A stretch of 64,000 nt of DNA from Hyperoodon ampullatus (GCA_949752795.1 OX457056.1:180940428-181004427); one strand, 5' to 3'. Numbered from the stretch's first letter, positions 1 to 14,400 are shown. Made by a program: numbers and translations. The notes: generated by a model not told the origin, from the letters alone.

Positions 1-2370
1 GACCCCTTGCTCAAGGAGAAAGTAGAAGGAGGCCAGGCCCAGCATGCTAGCCCTGTCCCCCTGGTGGCAAGAAGCCAACACTGGTGGGCATGTGCTCAGT
101 TCTGGCCACTGCCCGAGTGCCCCATGGGATGGTGGTCAGGTGTGACGAGCTCTTACAAAGGGGCTCAATCAGGGATTGATTCTGCTGGACTTGTTTTTCA
201 CTGCAGTGTCAGAAACTGAAACAGGGCCCGGTGCCAAGTAGGTGCCAAAAGAGTTGCAAGAAGCTGCCTTCCCTGTTAGAGCCTTTTCAGGACTGTTTTC
301 ATTGGGTTGGCTGAGCAGGCATCCCTCCTTGGGGGAGTTCACAAGGCCCAGAGTGTCTTCTCAGAATCAGAGACCATGAAGGACTGGCTCAGGCTCGATG
401 GCTATTGGGTCTTCTGTCCTCCCAAAGTCCATGCTCTTGTTTGTTGTTGTTTGTTCAAAAATATTCACGGAATGCTGGCTATGTACCAGCCACTGCATGT
501 TCACAAATGAACAAAACCAAGTTCCTGCCCTCAAGGGGCTCACAGCTTTTTGGAAGGAGACACATAAACAGATAATTATCCTCTGATGTCATAAGGGCAG
601 TGATTCTGTGCAATAGAGAGACTTCTTGGTTGCTAACAAGAACATTGTCTCTGGATAGTATAAGCAGAAATGGAATTTATGAAAGGTCATTTGATAGCTC
701 ACAGAATCCGGTACCCAATGGAAACGATGTCTCAATCACGTAGTAGGACAAACTCTGAACTCAGCTGACTAGAGCAGCGTCTGCCCTTCCCCACCAGGCA
801 TTGCAACGGAAGAAAATGAATCCACTTTCAGAGAAAGGGAAACCTTGGATCTGAGGATATCGAGGAAGTCCATGAATATATAATGTATCATAGAGAGTTA
901 GAAAACAAAACAACATTTTTCGTTATAGAACCACGAGCAGGGCACACATACTCTCTCATTTTCCTTCTTTGCTGAAATCAAACTGACCGGACCTCCAATG
1001 GCAAAGCATTGTACTTTAGGAAAGGGTCTGTTTCATCAGAAGTACCCCAAAGCTTATTCCAGCAAAAATGATTTGGAGGTAGAGGACACTATCAGTGTCC
1101 TGGCCAGGTTCCTTTGCCAGTCGGTGCCCCTTTTCCCCCCAGTGGTCACAAGAGTCAGCTAATGACACCTAGCTGGCCCCTTCTCTGGAGAATGCCCTCA
1201 GCTAGACAGGAGCCATCTCACAGGGAGGGCACATGACCCCCCAAGCTGCTGTAGCTGTGACCCCAGGAGGAGAGAGCATCTCTCCAATCTGAGGAGACCT
1301 GCTGCTTCCACCCTGTGGGGATGGCGGGGAGCTCCACTGGGAGTGACAATGAACTGCACGGTTCTGCTCAACAGATTTCCCTGCTGGACACATAGTTGGA
1401 CATCACCACGTTTCCTAGGCCGTCTCCTTGGCTGTAGCTTTCTTGAGGTCCCTGTTTGGACATGTCAAGCCAGTTTTGGGGTGGGTCGCAAGGGAATCTT
1501 TTGCCCAGAGAACCAGCATGCCAAAGGATTGCAGGGTGGAGGGATCTTCTAAGTCCTTTCTAAAGGGCTTTGGCTGAAAGTGACTCAGTGACTCAGCACT
1601 GGAAGAAAGTCCAGGGAGGGACTTGAATAAAAAAAGAAAAAAGAATTATTACCACCCGAGAGCCTCGCCCGAGGCCTGACAGACAGCCCTGAAACCCAGC
1701 AGTAGGGATTGAGGCCTGGTCCTGCCGGGGTCCCTTAGACCCTGCTCCAGCCCTACAGACAGCAGCCATGCACATGGGACAGTTGTGCTGCATGAGTTGT
1801 TCAATATTTTAAACTACTTGTTCAGAGTTTAAGACAATGGCCACCAAATTCTTTGACATTTGTCCCATTGACAGATGGGGACTGTGTTTCCTTCCCTTGA
1901 AGCTGGGCTGGATTGTGATGACCTTGACCAATAGGGCATGACGGAAGTGATCTGTGTGAGGTTTTTTCACAGAAGGAAATGCAGCCTTGAGCCGCCACAT
2001 AAGGGCTTCCAGTACCCTGGGCCCCAACCCTGGTGAGGTCACATGTAGGAGTGTTAGGGGACAGTCCCAGCTGAGCCCAGCCTTCCAGCCATCTCACCAT
2101 CACCCAGCATGTGAGTGAAGAAGCTTCCAGATGATTCCAGCATCTGCCCTAGAGTTCTCTTGACATTTGGGTCTTCCTGACAGAGTCTCCAGACTTGCTG
2201 GAGCAGAGACAAGTTATCCGCACTGGGCAACAGGTCTGAATTCCTGACCTACAAAACCCAGGAGCATCATAAAATGATGGTTTTCTACCACTACCTTTGA
2301 GGTGGTTTGAAAGCAGCAATTGCAGCAGGGTTTCCACCTCTGCAGGTAAAGGTAAAGAATCTGAGACTCA

Positions 2371-2425
<55 letters not shown>

Positions 2426-3049
2426 AGTGATTAGGTCAGAGTCACGAGAGCCAGTGCAGGGCAGAGCCAGAATCTACCTCTCCTCTGTGTGAGCTCAAAG
2501 CCCCACTGATCTGCCTCACTCTTTGCTCCCAGGTATTTCTTCCCCAAAGCTGCTTATTAATCTGCCCTTTAATAAAGCATCATTGTTATGTGATGACCTG
2601 CATGGGGAAAGCCTGGTCCTGCCCTACAGACCCCTGGCAGGCACTGTGATGAGATACTTGTAAATGAATTGAAGTCCCGCCGATGTGGCATGACACTTGG
2701 ACCTGACATGGACATGTATAAACATATTGTCTAGCCCTGAAAACAAACAAACGATTCTCAGGGTTGCACTCTATAAAAGTTTCTAGTTTGCAAACTAGAA
2801 AATGTTTGGAGGAGTTGGCCCCAAACCGGGCTTTAAGAGGGACAGTTGAAGGGACTGAGGACATTTAGCTTTGACAGAAGAAGTCTTGGTAGAATATGTG
2901 GGCTGTCTTCAGAGATCAGAAATGTTGTTAATGGGAAAGGATAAGCTTTGTAGCCCTAGATGGCATAGTCTGGAGAGTAGGCTCTATGGGGTAGAATTTG
3001 GCTAATCAAAGTGGTTCTACTTTGGTCACCTCTAAAAATCCAAAGACAC
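1..3049. other. Intergenic DNA downstream of ANXA8
   Basis: I see no exon with splice sites and no long open frame. The stretch holds ordinary unique or ancient-repeat sequence and one CA microsatellite near 2,372. The short open frames here have neither family resemblance nor exon structure. Confidence 0.6.
2372..2424. repeat. (CA)n microsatellite
   Basis: An essentially perfect run of about 26 CA dinucleotides, likely polymorphic in length. It lies about 700 bp beyond the likely ANXA8 poly(A) signal. Confidence 0.97.
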
Positions 3050-3900
3050 TTAAGTTCCAATGTACAAATCTTTATTGTTTTGAAAAGCACAACACAGGTA
3101 TCTCAGCTTCTCCTGCAACCAGTTCCCATTGCCATTTGGTCAGGATTAGAGATTCTCCAGGCTTGCGTCATGGGAGGAAGGAGCAGCTATTTTGATCAAG
3201 GACTAGAGAAGCCCAAGCCTCTTAGAACACAGTGTCCTTGTGTCAGGCCATTAATTTTCAGCTTTCTCTGTTGGTAGGATGATGAGAGAATTTTTCTTCT
3301 ACTTATAGCCTAGTATTTTAAAATGAAGCTGGTGAATGAATGTTGGTGATAGCCCACTTGGCCTGGATATATGTGTTCCTTTCTCAGCTGCCCACAAGCA
3401 TGTGCTCAGAAACAAACAAGCTCTCACAGCCTTCTCTGGTTGCCTGAAAGTGAAGCATATCAGCTGAGACACTTATTAAAATTCCATATTGTCTGGTCTA
3501 TTCTCTGCAGATCTCAGATTAGTAGATGGGAGTGGGCTGAGAGCCTAGGGGACTCTGTGACCAGTCAGGCTTGGGAAGCTCCTGTGTAGGGAGAAAGAAA
3601 TCATCACGAGCCCCTGTAGACCCCTTCATGCTGAGGTATTTGTCAGATCAGATATATGCTAAGGTTGGCAATGTGCTCACACCTGAAAATGACTTGGGAA
3701 GACAGTGGAAGTAGGAGCCCCAGGCTGATCCTTACTTCTGGGTCAGAGAAACTGGCTGGAAAGCACTGGAAGCTGGGAGACAGAGGACTGAAAGCTGTGC
3801 TGTGGCTCCCCCCACCCCCATCCCCATCCATGGCCAAGGTTGAGCAAGCAGGACCCAGTGGCTCCACCTTCTTGACCTTTGCTCTTGTCCTTCTGAGCCT
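3050..3900 (-). other. ANXA8: Probable ANXA8 3' untranslated region
   Basis: This stretch runs from the ANXA8 stop codon to just past the AATAAA near 3,071. Its end is inferred from that signal alone, not from transcript data. Open frames within it on either strand show no family similarity. Confidence 0.5.
3071..3076 (-). terminator. ANXA8: Probable ANXA8 polyadenylation signal (AATAAA)
   Basis: The plus strand reads tttatt, which is AATAAA on the gene strand, about 825 nt after the ANXA8 stop codon. That would give a 3' UTR of roughly 850 nt, a plausible size for annexin A8 mRNA. Alternative sites were not excluded. Confidence 0.55.
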
Positions 3901-3960
3901 TCAGGGGTCACTGCCCACCAGGTTCAGCAGGGCATTCTTGTAGTCGCTGCTTGTGTCTTC
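3901..3960 (-). CDS. ANXA8: ANXA8 coding exon 12 (stop)
   Basis: Encodes residues 309-327, [19 protein letters not shown], then TGA at 3901-3903. This is the standard annexin A8 C-terminus. The acceptor reads CCTCAG. Confidence 0.97.
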   Translation of the reverse strand, partial: EDTSSDYKNALLNLVGSDP

Positions 3961-6900
3961 CTGAGGACAGGAGGGATGTGAGAATTAGAAGGGGGGGTGG
4001 TTTGTGGCATTGGCTTGACTTGGAGTCACCTGCATCAGGAACAGCTGCTCTTATTACCAGGAGTTGTGCTTCTCTGCGGGAGACCTGGAACATTCCTCTA
4101 CAGGTTCCTATGCCACAGGCCCCTCACTGTCACCCATCTTTCTTTGTTTTCCATTTCAGGCTGTTTCTATTGCCACTCCCAATCCCCTACCACCTACTGC
4201 CCCATTCTGAAACATCTTAAAGCAGAAACATCTTTTTAACATACTGTAAGCTATGTGTGTCTTGGAAAGTGTAGTGAACAATGGACACTTGTAGAATAAC
4301 TAGAGGCTTGACTTAATAGCCAGTGAAGACTTAGGGATATATTTCTCATGACTTGACTTCTGTTAATGAAGCTGTCAAGGCCTCATTTGGTATTAATGGC
4401 TAGAAGAGCTTTTTCTCTTGAAGTTATAGCAGTGTGATAATCACTGTGTTTTCTCAGCTCTAGAATGTTCACTAATTGGAATCAGGTTAGGCAGCCCACT
4501 GGAGCTCATATGATTTATGTCCTTAAATTTTTGCTGTCAGGACTACCTATATCTGTATTTGAATGCTACGCCTCGACTCCGACTAAACTATTTACTCTCA
4601 CTGACTCTTCAGATATGGTTCCTTCTGCAAGGATTCGGTGTGTCATTTTCAAAGGGGCAACCATAACTCAAATGCAAAGCTAACTTACTGGGTGCAATGT
4701 ACAGGGGCCTCCACTAGCTACACCGACCTCCTTGCTGATCCCTGTATGTAGCACATAGCAATGAATGCAAGAGTGTGATACCCACTGAGGAGGGACGGAC
4801 ACGTGTGACTTATGACATTGGTCACAGCATTCAGGTTTCCCAGTAAGGTCTCTGTTTAAAACTGCTGTTAGAAATGGGAACTCGGGTTTCCCTGGTGGCA
4901 CAGTGGTTGAGAGTCCGCCTGCCGATACAGGGGACACGGGGGTCCGGGAAGATCCCACAGGCCGCGGAGCGGCTGGGCCCATGATCCATGGCTGCTGAGC
5001 CTGCGCGTCCGGAGCCTGTGCTCCGCAACGGGAGAGGCCATAACAGGGAGAGGCCCGCGTACCGCAAAAAAAAAGAAAAGAAATGGGAGCTCATGGCTCA
5101 CCATGATCATGCTGCTGAGGGTCTTGCCGTACATCTCCTTGAACTGACACTTGATGAGATTTAAGTCAATCTCACTCCTTGAAACGATGTTTCGTATCAG
5201 GGTCCCATCGTGAGTTCCTGCTCCCTGAATAAGACACAGCAGTCAACCATCACTTCTTGCCTTCCTGGTCCATCTCTGTGATAATGGACAAATCTATGTT
5301 GGGTTCAGGGGGCTTTCGTAGGGGATGGAGGTACAGGAATGAGCCTCCGCTTTAGCAGTGAAGCACTGAGAGGGATGCGCTAAGGGATCCCTTGATCTCT
5401 TCTCACTCACTGCTCATGTTTGTCTCTTATTAGACGCCAAATACCCCAGATAGCAGTGTGTGTTTGATTTGCTTCATCAGATTCTAGACACAAAATGTTC
5501 ACTGCTCCAGGAATAAGGCCTCTTCCTAGGGCAGCAACATCATGAAATCAGCTTAACTGACCAATTCACATGCAGGACCCTCCTGCTCACTTTCATCCTT
5601 GATCACTCTCATGTCAGAGGGAGCCACGTGACCAAGGGAATCCCATGCCCTCTCTCACTTCCTGGCCAGATGTAGCCAGAGAGCTTGGGGTTCTTGCTTC
5701 AGGTGATGTTAGCAACCATCAGTCAGAGAAGGTGGGCTGACTTTAATCTCCAGGAATTACTTTCACTATCTATCTTCCAGTGTGGTTCCAGATACCAGAG
5801 CCTCCCTTGATATGAGTGTCTTGAACATCTGAGTGGCCAGTGCTGCCTTCTGGACAACAGGCAAACCCAGACGGGCACCCTGGCACACGCAGTGTTGTTG
5901 AACTGCTGTGTGTGGCAATCTCCCTCTTAAACATGCCTGTTCAAAGGATGCCTTGACCTCCTGGCAATCCTGACTTGTGCTTTGTCAAGGAGGCCACGTG
6001 GACAATGATGCATAAATAAAATCAGAATAAAAAAGACAATTGCACTGGCTTGGACTCAAATCAACACTTTGCCACCTACTAACTGTGTGACCTTGACCAC
6101 AAGTCTTGGTTTCACCCCCTCTGGGAGGGCAGATTACTACATAAGTTTCACAGGATTGTGGTGAAAGTTCAGTACCATGCACACCTGTTGAATGCACCTA
6201 CTCAAATTCAGCCTTCAGGAGCTGTCGCTGTTGCCCTCTGAGAACTAAAACCCTTCTGGTCCACAAGAGGCTGGGATAAGAGGAGACCCAAGTGTCGGAG
6301 ACTTGGGTGGTGGCTCTGAGCTCCTTGGCTTTGCGGTTGTGCCGTGTAGGACTGAGGGTCAGGCACACAGAAGACAGAACAGTTACCTTCATGGCATAGT
6401 AAAGGCGCTCTGCAAAGTAGCTGTGGAGGTTCCGGGTGCATTTCACTGTCAAACAGGAAAGTTCTGTTAGCAACCAGAGGTTGTAGGCGACATTGTATAC
6501 ATGTTTATTTATTTATGTCTTGCTTTGGGTCTTAAGGGTTAGTGTTGTGCAAGTCTTGGCCTATTTATCTGTACTCTGCCTAGTCCTAAAATGAGAGGCT
6601 TTGTGTCAGGAGGGGTGGGGCAGGGAAGGAAGCCCAGGGCACTGGGCACAGGTGCAAAGACCGAGAGTAGGCAGACAAAAGGGAAAGGTGTGAAATGCAC
6701 TGGGATCCACAGGGCTGGTCTGGCTCATCAGAGCACAGCTCCACCAAGGGAGTCCCTGGGCTCCTACATTCCAGACACAGCTTCACCAAGAATCTAGCCA
6801 CACAGCTCCATGGAGGAGCCACCGTTGTGGTGACCACTGGCCTCTGAGTGCCTGCTTTACATGTCACCTCTCAGAGGGCCCCTGCAGATTGAATTCCCTT

Positions 6901-9900
6901 GTGACAGATGGGTTTTGGACCCAGAGCAAGAAGGCACCCAGGGCATCTGGCCCTATCCTTGCTTTCATGGATGCTGTTTCAGAGACTTGGTGTCTGGGTG
7001 GGGAGGTTGGTGTTTTAATCCAAGGTGGCAGAAAGAGCGAGGGCTTTGAGGGAGGTAGGCATGAGTTTGAACCCTGCTTGATGGCACCAGGTGCCTAGTG
7101 ACTTGACCTCCCTGCCTTGCACCATCCTCACGTGTGAAGTGAGTGGTGTGAGTCTTCAAGGATAAACAAACAGTAAGTGCCCAGCACTCCAGGGCCCGGC
7201 ATAGCCTTGCTTTTCCCTGCCTGTAGATTTTTTTCAGTTGTTTAAATCGGATCCAGGGGCTGCCTTTGGAAGCTGAGACTGGAGCAGGAGGCATGCTTAG
7301 ATGCTCCGACATAGATTGGATTTATCACAGAAGTCAAAGGCAGCTGGGAGAGTCAGATGCCCCAGTTTACCCCCATGGACCAGGACACACTGTGCAGCTC
7401 CCCTGGCTGCTCGGCACCCAGTGGACACAGCCTGGTGTGGAGGTGACCTTGGCTCCATCATGGGAGGGAGGAGGGAAGTCCCTCTGCCCTGGGCCTCAGT
7501 TCTTTACTCTGCAATGACTCCTCTCCCTGTCACTTTGCCTCTGGACCCCAGGATGTGCTCTGCAACCTGTCCTCCTACATGAATCTGACCTCATGCTTGG
7601 TGGAAGGTTCTCAGTGTTCCCCTAGTGTCAGACCACCAATCACTCAGTTTGGATTCCAACTACACATCATCATTTCTTCAATCAGCAACTGAGGCAGGGA
7701 CCAAACCCCTGGCTAAAGTCCAGCTAGGTGATTCCTTCAGGGCTTCACAGTCAGAACCAGAATGTTCCTTGTGTGGCTGCTGTGGGTGAGCACAGGCCCT
7801 GGGTCCGGCACAATCCTGCACATGTGTGCATACACACACGTGCACACTCACACACACAACTCGCGCACACAACTCCCACGCACACACTCGCACGCTCGCA
7901 CGCGCATGTGCGCACACACTCGTGCGTGCACACACACTCACACGCGTGCACATGCACGCACACTCAGTGCATACACACACTCACATGCGCACACCACCCA
8001 CTCACGTGCACGCACATGCACTCGCACGCACACGCAAGCACACACGCTCATGCACACACATGTGCACACTCAAGCACACACACTCATGCACACGCACATA
8101 TATGATGACACACTCACACGGCACTGGGCACTCTGTGGGCAGCACAGAGAACAATCTCTGGCAGGCCACAGCACACTGAGGACACGAGGGTCTCTCCTAG
8201 TACCTCCAGTGTCCTGGGTGAAGGGTACATGCTGAGAGTGGCAGCTGGTGTGGAGGTTGGCTTTGAAGGTGAACATAGGGACCCAGCACTTGCTATTGCG
8301 CCCTGGGCCCTTCGCCCTTTGGTGCTGCCCCACTTCTGAGCCCCAGGGCCAGCGGACACACGTGAGCCTGAGCACGGAGCTCCGTCTCTTACCCACTGTG
8401 AGCATGGCCTCCTCCAGTGAGCCGTGGGTCTCACTCTTGATGCTGTCCTCAATGCTCTTGCTGGCAATTTTCTCATATTCCTCAAACACTGTGGAGAAAG
8501 GCCTTCTCTTAGGGGACATGCGCATCTCAGCGTGACGCCCCCCAGCATCTCAAATAGGAGACTGCACATCTGTGCACCACCCCTGACCTCCACTTGGTTG
8601 CTGGGGAAAGGGTCCAGGGCTCCTTGGCTCTTTCCCCAGCTCCATGATTTGACAAGGCCACACACTGGGTATTCAGTGTGAAGGGAGAGGACCTCGAGCC
8701 AGGGTGCCTCCCTGTCCCCCAGGACCTCCCTACCTCCCCGGTACCTCTCATCAGGTGTGTGGCACTGCGCGTGCACAGGATGGTGATGAATTTCATCTCA
8801 TCAGTCCCACAAATCTTCTCACCCACTGTGTATAGATCCTGCATTGGGACACCCATGACAACCAGTGAAGGCGAGCAAGGGGGGTGAAGAACAGCCCCCC
8901 ATCCACGCTGCCAGGTTGACATTCTCCTCTGCTTGACCATCTTTTTGACTGGGAGCCTGCTATCCCCGTGGTTAAATTCTCTTCTCAATACCGGGCTGCT
9001 CTAGGAACTGTCCCGCCTCCCCTCTGGGGCTTTGCTTTGCCTCTGGGTACCTTCAAGCGTTCTGCCAGCAGGCAGACCTATAGAGAGCTGAATGCACACA
9101 TCTGGGCCTCGGAGGCCCAGCATTCCCGGGTTCGTAGGCTGTTCCTGCCCGGGCAGTGCTTCAGTGAACCCCACCCAAATCAGTCTCCTTCCTCCCCTCC
9201 ACCCTCACTTCCCTCTGCAGACACCAGAGGGTAAAGGCCTGCAGAGAGCTGAGCCAGGGCCCAGCCTAGCATCAGAGAAAACCCCTGCGGGCAGAGGGGC
9301 TGGGTGAGGCTTTTAGGCTTCAGCACCCCAGAGTCTAGATGGCAGAGGGTGGGACTGGGTGGCCTGCAGGGCAGAGCTGCTGAGGGGTAGCCTTACCTGT
9401 GCATCTTTCAGGGCCAGTCCTGGGTCCACGAAGCCACCCAACTCATCTCTGCTGCCCTAGGAACAGAAGAGGCGGCTCTGTAAGGCAGGCTGGCTGAGCA
9501 GAGCAGCCGGGACAGAGGGGACAGCCAGGTAGGAAGGCAGGCAGTTATCCTCTCCAGGCCTTGGCCTCTCATCCGTAAAGGGAGAGTCATAAGGAATGCC
9601 CCATAAGGAGCTGCAGGACTCAGTGAGCAAAAGTAAGCAACGTGCCTGGCATGGGGCCTGGTGGGAGGGACCTGCTCAGTGACGGGCCCTCTCCTCCTAC
9701 TTTCTGGAGATGTGCAGGCGCTCTGCCATGAGAACACTCCGAGCCCGCTGGGATGTACCCAGTGAGCCCAGGCCCCAGCGGCTGTACCACACCCTTGCCC
9801 CCCACCCCACTTCAGTAGCTTTGCCCAAGAGCCACTCTCTGATGGGGGATCTGTGGGGATCCCCCAAACAAGGGGCTCCCGGGACCCTGGGCTGTGATAC

Positions 9901-11462
9901 CTGCAGGAGGCACACCAGGATCCTCTCCAGGTAGCCGCTGGTGTCTGCTTGGATGTCTTCCTCCAGGCTGGACCCATAGTCTGCAGGGGATCAGGACCAT
10001 GAGGCTCAGACCTGCTTTCCTCCTCCTTGCCCCATTTCTCACCCTTTTCCTGACTAAAGCCTTCCAGGAGAGATGAGTCCTTGGCACAGGGAGAGTTTGC
10101 TCTGTCCAGGTGTCTGAGTGGCAGAGGCTCCCTGCTTGTGGTTGTTCAGAACTAGGAAGCAACATGGGTTGCCAGCCAAGCTCAAAGCACAAAGATGGGC
10201 CAGGCCAGAGAGCCAGGGGCTGCTGATTGAGCCTTATTTCATCACGTGGTTTGGCAAAGCCAGGAACTTCCTGTGGACTCCCCACCAGGCAGACATTGTG
10301 GAGGATGGGCTTTGCCTTGCAGCCCATGAGAGCTGGCTAGGGCTCCACACCCACCATTGCAACGGGGCCCTGCATGGTCCCCAGGGTCAGCCTGTGCCTG
10401 GCCAGGAGGGTGTCAGCCCCGCCCACTGCTGACACAGCCGGCGGCCCGCAGTGCCGCCACACTGTCAAGGGGCAGAGAACTTAATGGGTGCATACCCTCC
10501 CCCGCAGCAGCCCATGCTCTTAGGGAGCACAGAGATGGATCCTGACTCATATCAAATCTCACTGTCAGGCACGGGATTTGGCACACAGAAGGTGCTCAGC
10601 ATCTGTGTGTGGAAAAGCCCAGAAAGAATCCTTTCCAACGTGGCCCAGTACACGGCTTGTCTCTTATTTGCCGCTAGGCTGCCAAAGCTCATGGTCATTC
10701 CCAAGCTAGCCTTTAACTCAGGGCCCACATCCTCCCTCTTAGCAGGCCCCTTACCCTCCTCATATGCCTTCATTATCTCCTGAAGCTGGTTCTTGGTCCG
10801 AGAAGCCAGGATTTCGATGATGACGCCCTCTCTGGTTCCTAAGCCCTGTGGATAAAAACCTCTGCCTGCTCGAGAGCTCTATCCACACCCTCCTGCTCTG
10901 TCCGCATTCTCTTTTGTCAAGAGGCAAAAGGAACAGTCCTAGGACGAACCAGTCAGTGCTCTGCTGGGGGGCCTCTGCTGGAGGATGTTACTGGGGGAGA
11001 TGACATGCATTTGTCTCCAGTGGTGGATACTTGTGGGCAAGTGATGTGATGGGAGGCCTGTGTCTCAGCTCAGCCCTCTATAGCTGGGTGGTCCCAAACA
11101 GGTCACTCCACCTCCCTGAGCCTGAGGGTCCTCATCAGGACACAGGGATAATAAGCCACCCCCACCCCGAAGGTGGAGATAATAGATGTAAAATGCCTGG
11201 CAGGTCCACACAGTAAGTGCCCTTTCAATTTTTTTTTTTTTTCCTGCACTGTGCAGCATGCGGGATCTTAGTTCCCCAACCAGGGGTCGAACCCGTGCCC
11301 CCTGAATTGGAAGCATGGAGTCTTAACCACTGGACCACCAAGGAAGTCCCTTTTCAATTTTTTTTTTTTTTTGGAGTAAGTACACTTTCTTTCTTTTTTT
11401 AAAAAATTAAATTAAATTAAAATTTTTTATACAGCAGGTTCTTATTAGTTATAAGTGCCCTT

Positions 11463-11496
<34 letters not shown>

Positions 11497-14400
11497 GGTA
11501 TGCGGGCCTCTCACTGTTGTGGCCTCTCCTGTTGCGGAGCACAGGCTCCGGACGTGCAGGCTCAGCGGCCATAGCTCACGGGCCTAGCCGCTCTGCGGCA
11601 TGTGGGATCTTCCCGGACCAGGGCACGAACCCATGTCCCCTGCATCGGCAGGCGGACTCTCAACCACTGCGCCACCAGGGAAGCCCTGTAAGTGCCCTTT
11701 CAATGGAGATGATTATTATTACTTGGTCCTGACTCCTTCTTAATCATCTTCGAATGCAAAAGGAGCAGTGGGAAGTAACGGGAAATTGGGGGACAAGGCA
11801 CGAGACAGCAGAGGCTGGTTCCTAATTCCTGCACACTGGTCTAGCAATGTCCTGAGAAGGATGAATTTTGGTTCCATCAAGGCCAGATGATGGCGGAGGC
11901 CAGTCTGTGTTTGGTGGCAGTCTGAGTGATAGGGACAGAGTAAAGGGACAAAGAAGGTGATTAAATAGTTAATCCCACTTGGGCATTGTCAGTAGAGAAA
12001 AAAAGTATGGGAGACCCCTGTAAGTTAATGATCACTCAAGAAACCAGGTTTGCTTAACCACAAAACCAAGCAGGCTTGCTTAGCAACAAAACTGTGCAAC
12101 AGGAGCATGGCCCCCAAACAATAAAACAATGGTGGAATGAGACCCACATCCTGCCCAGGGAGCTCAGTAAGTTAATGATTCCTAGAACATGCTCCTCTGT
12201 GCACACTAAAAACAAAAATATAAGGAAAAGGTGATATTATACTGAAACCTGAGATGATTTACCATATTTTAGTATACGTCACAGCCTTTTTGCTCATTTC
12301 CATTACGCCATGACAGTCCCGGTTTGACCATGAAACAAGAAACAAGGGACAAGAAAACTCCCCTGCCCGACATGGAGGAGGGAACTGATGATAGAAGCGT
12401 GAAATCTACTCAAGAACGAGGAAAAAGGTGGTCTTCTCCCCCTCCCCACTTTTCCTTTGATTACAAAACAGTAGGGCTTCCCTGGTGGCGCAGTGGTTAA
12501 GAGTCTGCCTGCCAGTGCAGGGGACGTGGGTTCGAGCCCTGGTCCGGGAAGATCCCACATGCCGCGGAGCAACTAAGCCCGTGAGCCACACCTACTGAGC
12601 CTGCGCGCCACAACTAATGAAGCCCACGTGCCTGGAGCCCGTGCTCCGCAGCAAGAGAAGCCACCGCAATGAGAAACCCACGCACCGCAACGAAGAGTAG
12701 CCCACGCTCGCCGCAACTAGAGAAAGCCCATGCACAGCAACGAAGACCCAACGCAGACAAAAATAAATAAAAACAAAACAACAAACATAAAAACCTGCAG
12801 CCCACTAAGTTCTTGGGGTGGCACGCTCTTGCCCGCCTACTTGTAAGCCCCACAAGCGTCCTATTCTAATAAATCACTTCTTATCTATCACTTTGCCTCT
12901 CACTGAATTCTTTCCATGCTGAGATAGAAGAACCTACGCTCTACCAAGTCCCAAAACATCTTGTATGATTTCATGAGCAGCAGGCTGCAAGCTCGCTGGG
13001 CTCGTTCCAAACAGTGGCTCAAGGGGAGCTCAGAGCCCCCTGTGCCAGGGTCTCTGGGGAAAGCAGTCCCGGGCATCGTTCCCCCACCCAGTCCTTGTAA
13101 GTGTTTCTGAACCCCCTCACCCCACTTGCTTGGTTACCTTCATGGAGTCGTACAGCTCCTTGGCTTCGTATCTGTATGGAGGGTACATGAGGGCTACGAT
13201 GAGCCTCTCGAACTGGCTGCTCAGCTCCGACTTCAGCATCTCGATGAGATTCTAAGGCAGGAGCAGGGAAGGGTGGTGCTCTGTGTGCTGTGTCCACTGG
13301 AGTGCCGGCAGCGGGTGCTGGCTGGGCCCAGGGGCTCTGGCTGGATTCCCACGTGGGCTCTGCCACGCGCTGGTGCTGGCTGGGGCTTCTTGGGCCAGCA
13401 ACTCAGCCTCTCTAAGCATCCTTACCCTTTTCTGTGAAATAGAAACCTTGGTGCTCCTGCTTCATACCATTGCTTAGGGGATTGGCGGAGAGATGTCGAA
13501 ATCGCTCTCAGCGCAGCGCCGGGCACACCATAAGCCCGAAATACAAGTCTGTCATTAAGCTCATCAAGTCCCTGTCACTTAGCCTGTAGACACTCAATGA
13601 ATGAGTGAAATGAATTAAGGAATCTATCTCACGTGTGTCTCCTTCTAAGGGCACTTATATTTGCAAGAAACCACAAGGCCACACCGAGCTGATCTCCCCT
13701 CACAGCACAGCGAAGGACCAAGGGCCTTGTCAGACCTGGATTTAAATCCCAACCTTGTTGCTTACAGGCTCTGGGATCCTGGGCAACAGCCTCCGCCTCT
13801 CAGAACATCAGTTTCCTCTGACGTCGAATGCAGAGAATAATGCATAGTTGTGAAGGTTAAGAGAGATAAATTATTTTTTAGGAGAGAACATTGGTTTCTC
13901 CCATGGAGTGTTTGGGCTTCATCATTCATCTTCCTGGGTTAAGTGTCCACATTACCAATGTGTGCTAATGGAGGCTTCCGGCCACTACGGCTCTGTGTGC
14001 ATTTATTCCTGTGCTTAGCTAGGATGCCGATGCCTCGCTCTGTCCTGGGGGCGGCGGGAGGAGAGACAAAGGGTCCAGGCGGTGTGCTCCCTGCCCTTGG
14101 GTTTCACCCGTGGCAGGAGGGAAGGGGCACTGGAACAGCAGCTCCAACATGAGGAGACAGTCCTGCGGCACAGCACAGAGCAGAGCCCGGCCTGCATCTC
14201 TGGCATGTGGGAAAGAGAAGGGCCTTCCAGTCTTGGGGAATAGGACAAGCAAAGCGTAGAGGCAGGGAAACAGCTCAGGGATGGGGCCGTGGAGCAATTG
14301 TAAAGGAGCAAGTGAGAGAGAAGGTGGGAAAAGAGGTTGGGGCCAGACATCAGAAGGCTGGACCAAGCCAGGGCTGTGGGGAGCCATCAGTAAGTTTTCA

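Noticed and set aside
4884..5078. tRNA-like promoter boxes in the SINEs
   Set aside because: They belong to retroposons. The cloverleaf is degraded and no bona fide tRNA gene is present.
7728..8235. His/Thr- and Cys/Val-rich frames
   Set aside because: Direct translation of the CA/CG microsatellite.
8114..8776. 220-codon minus-strand frame over ANXA8 exons 8 and 9
   Set aside because: It reads the annexin exons in the wrong frame and crosses introns. The correct annexin frame is spliced.
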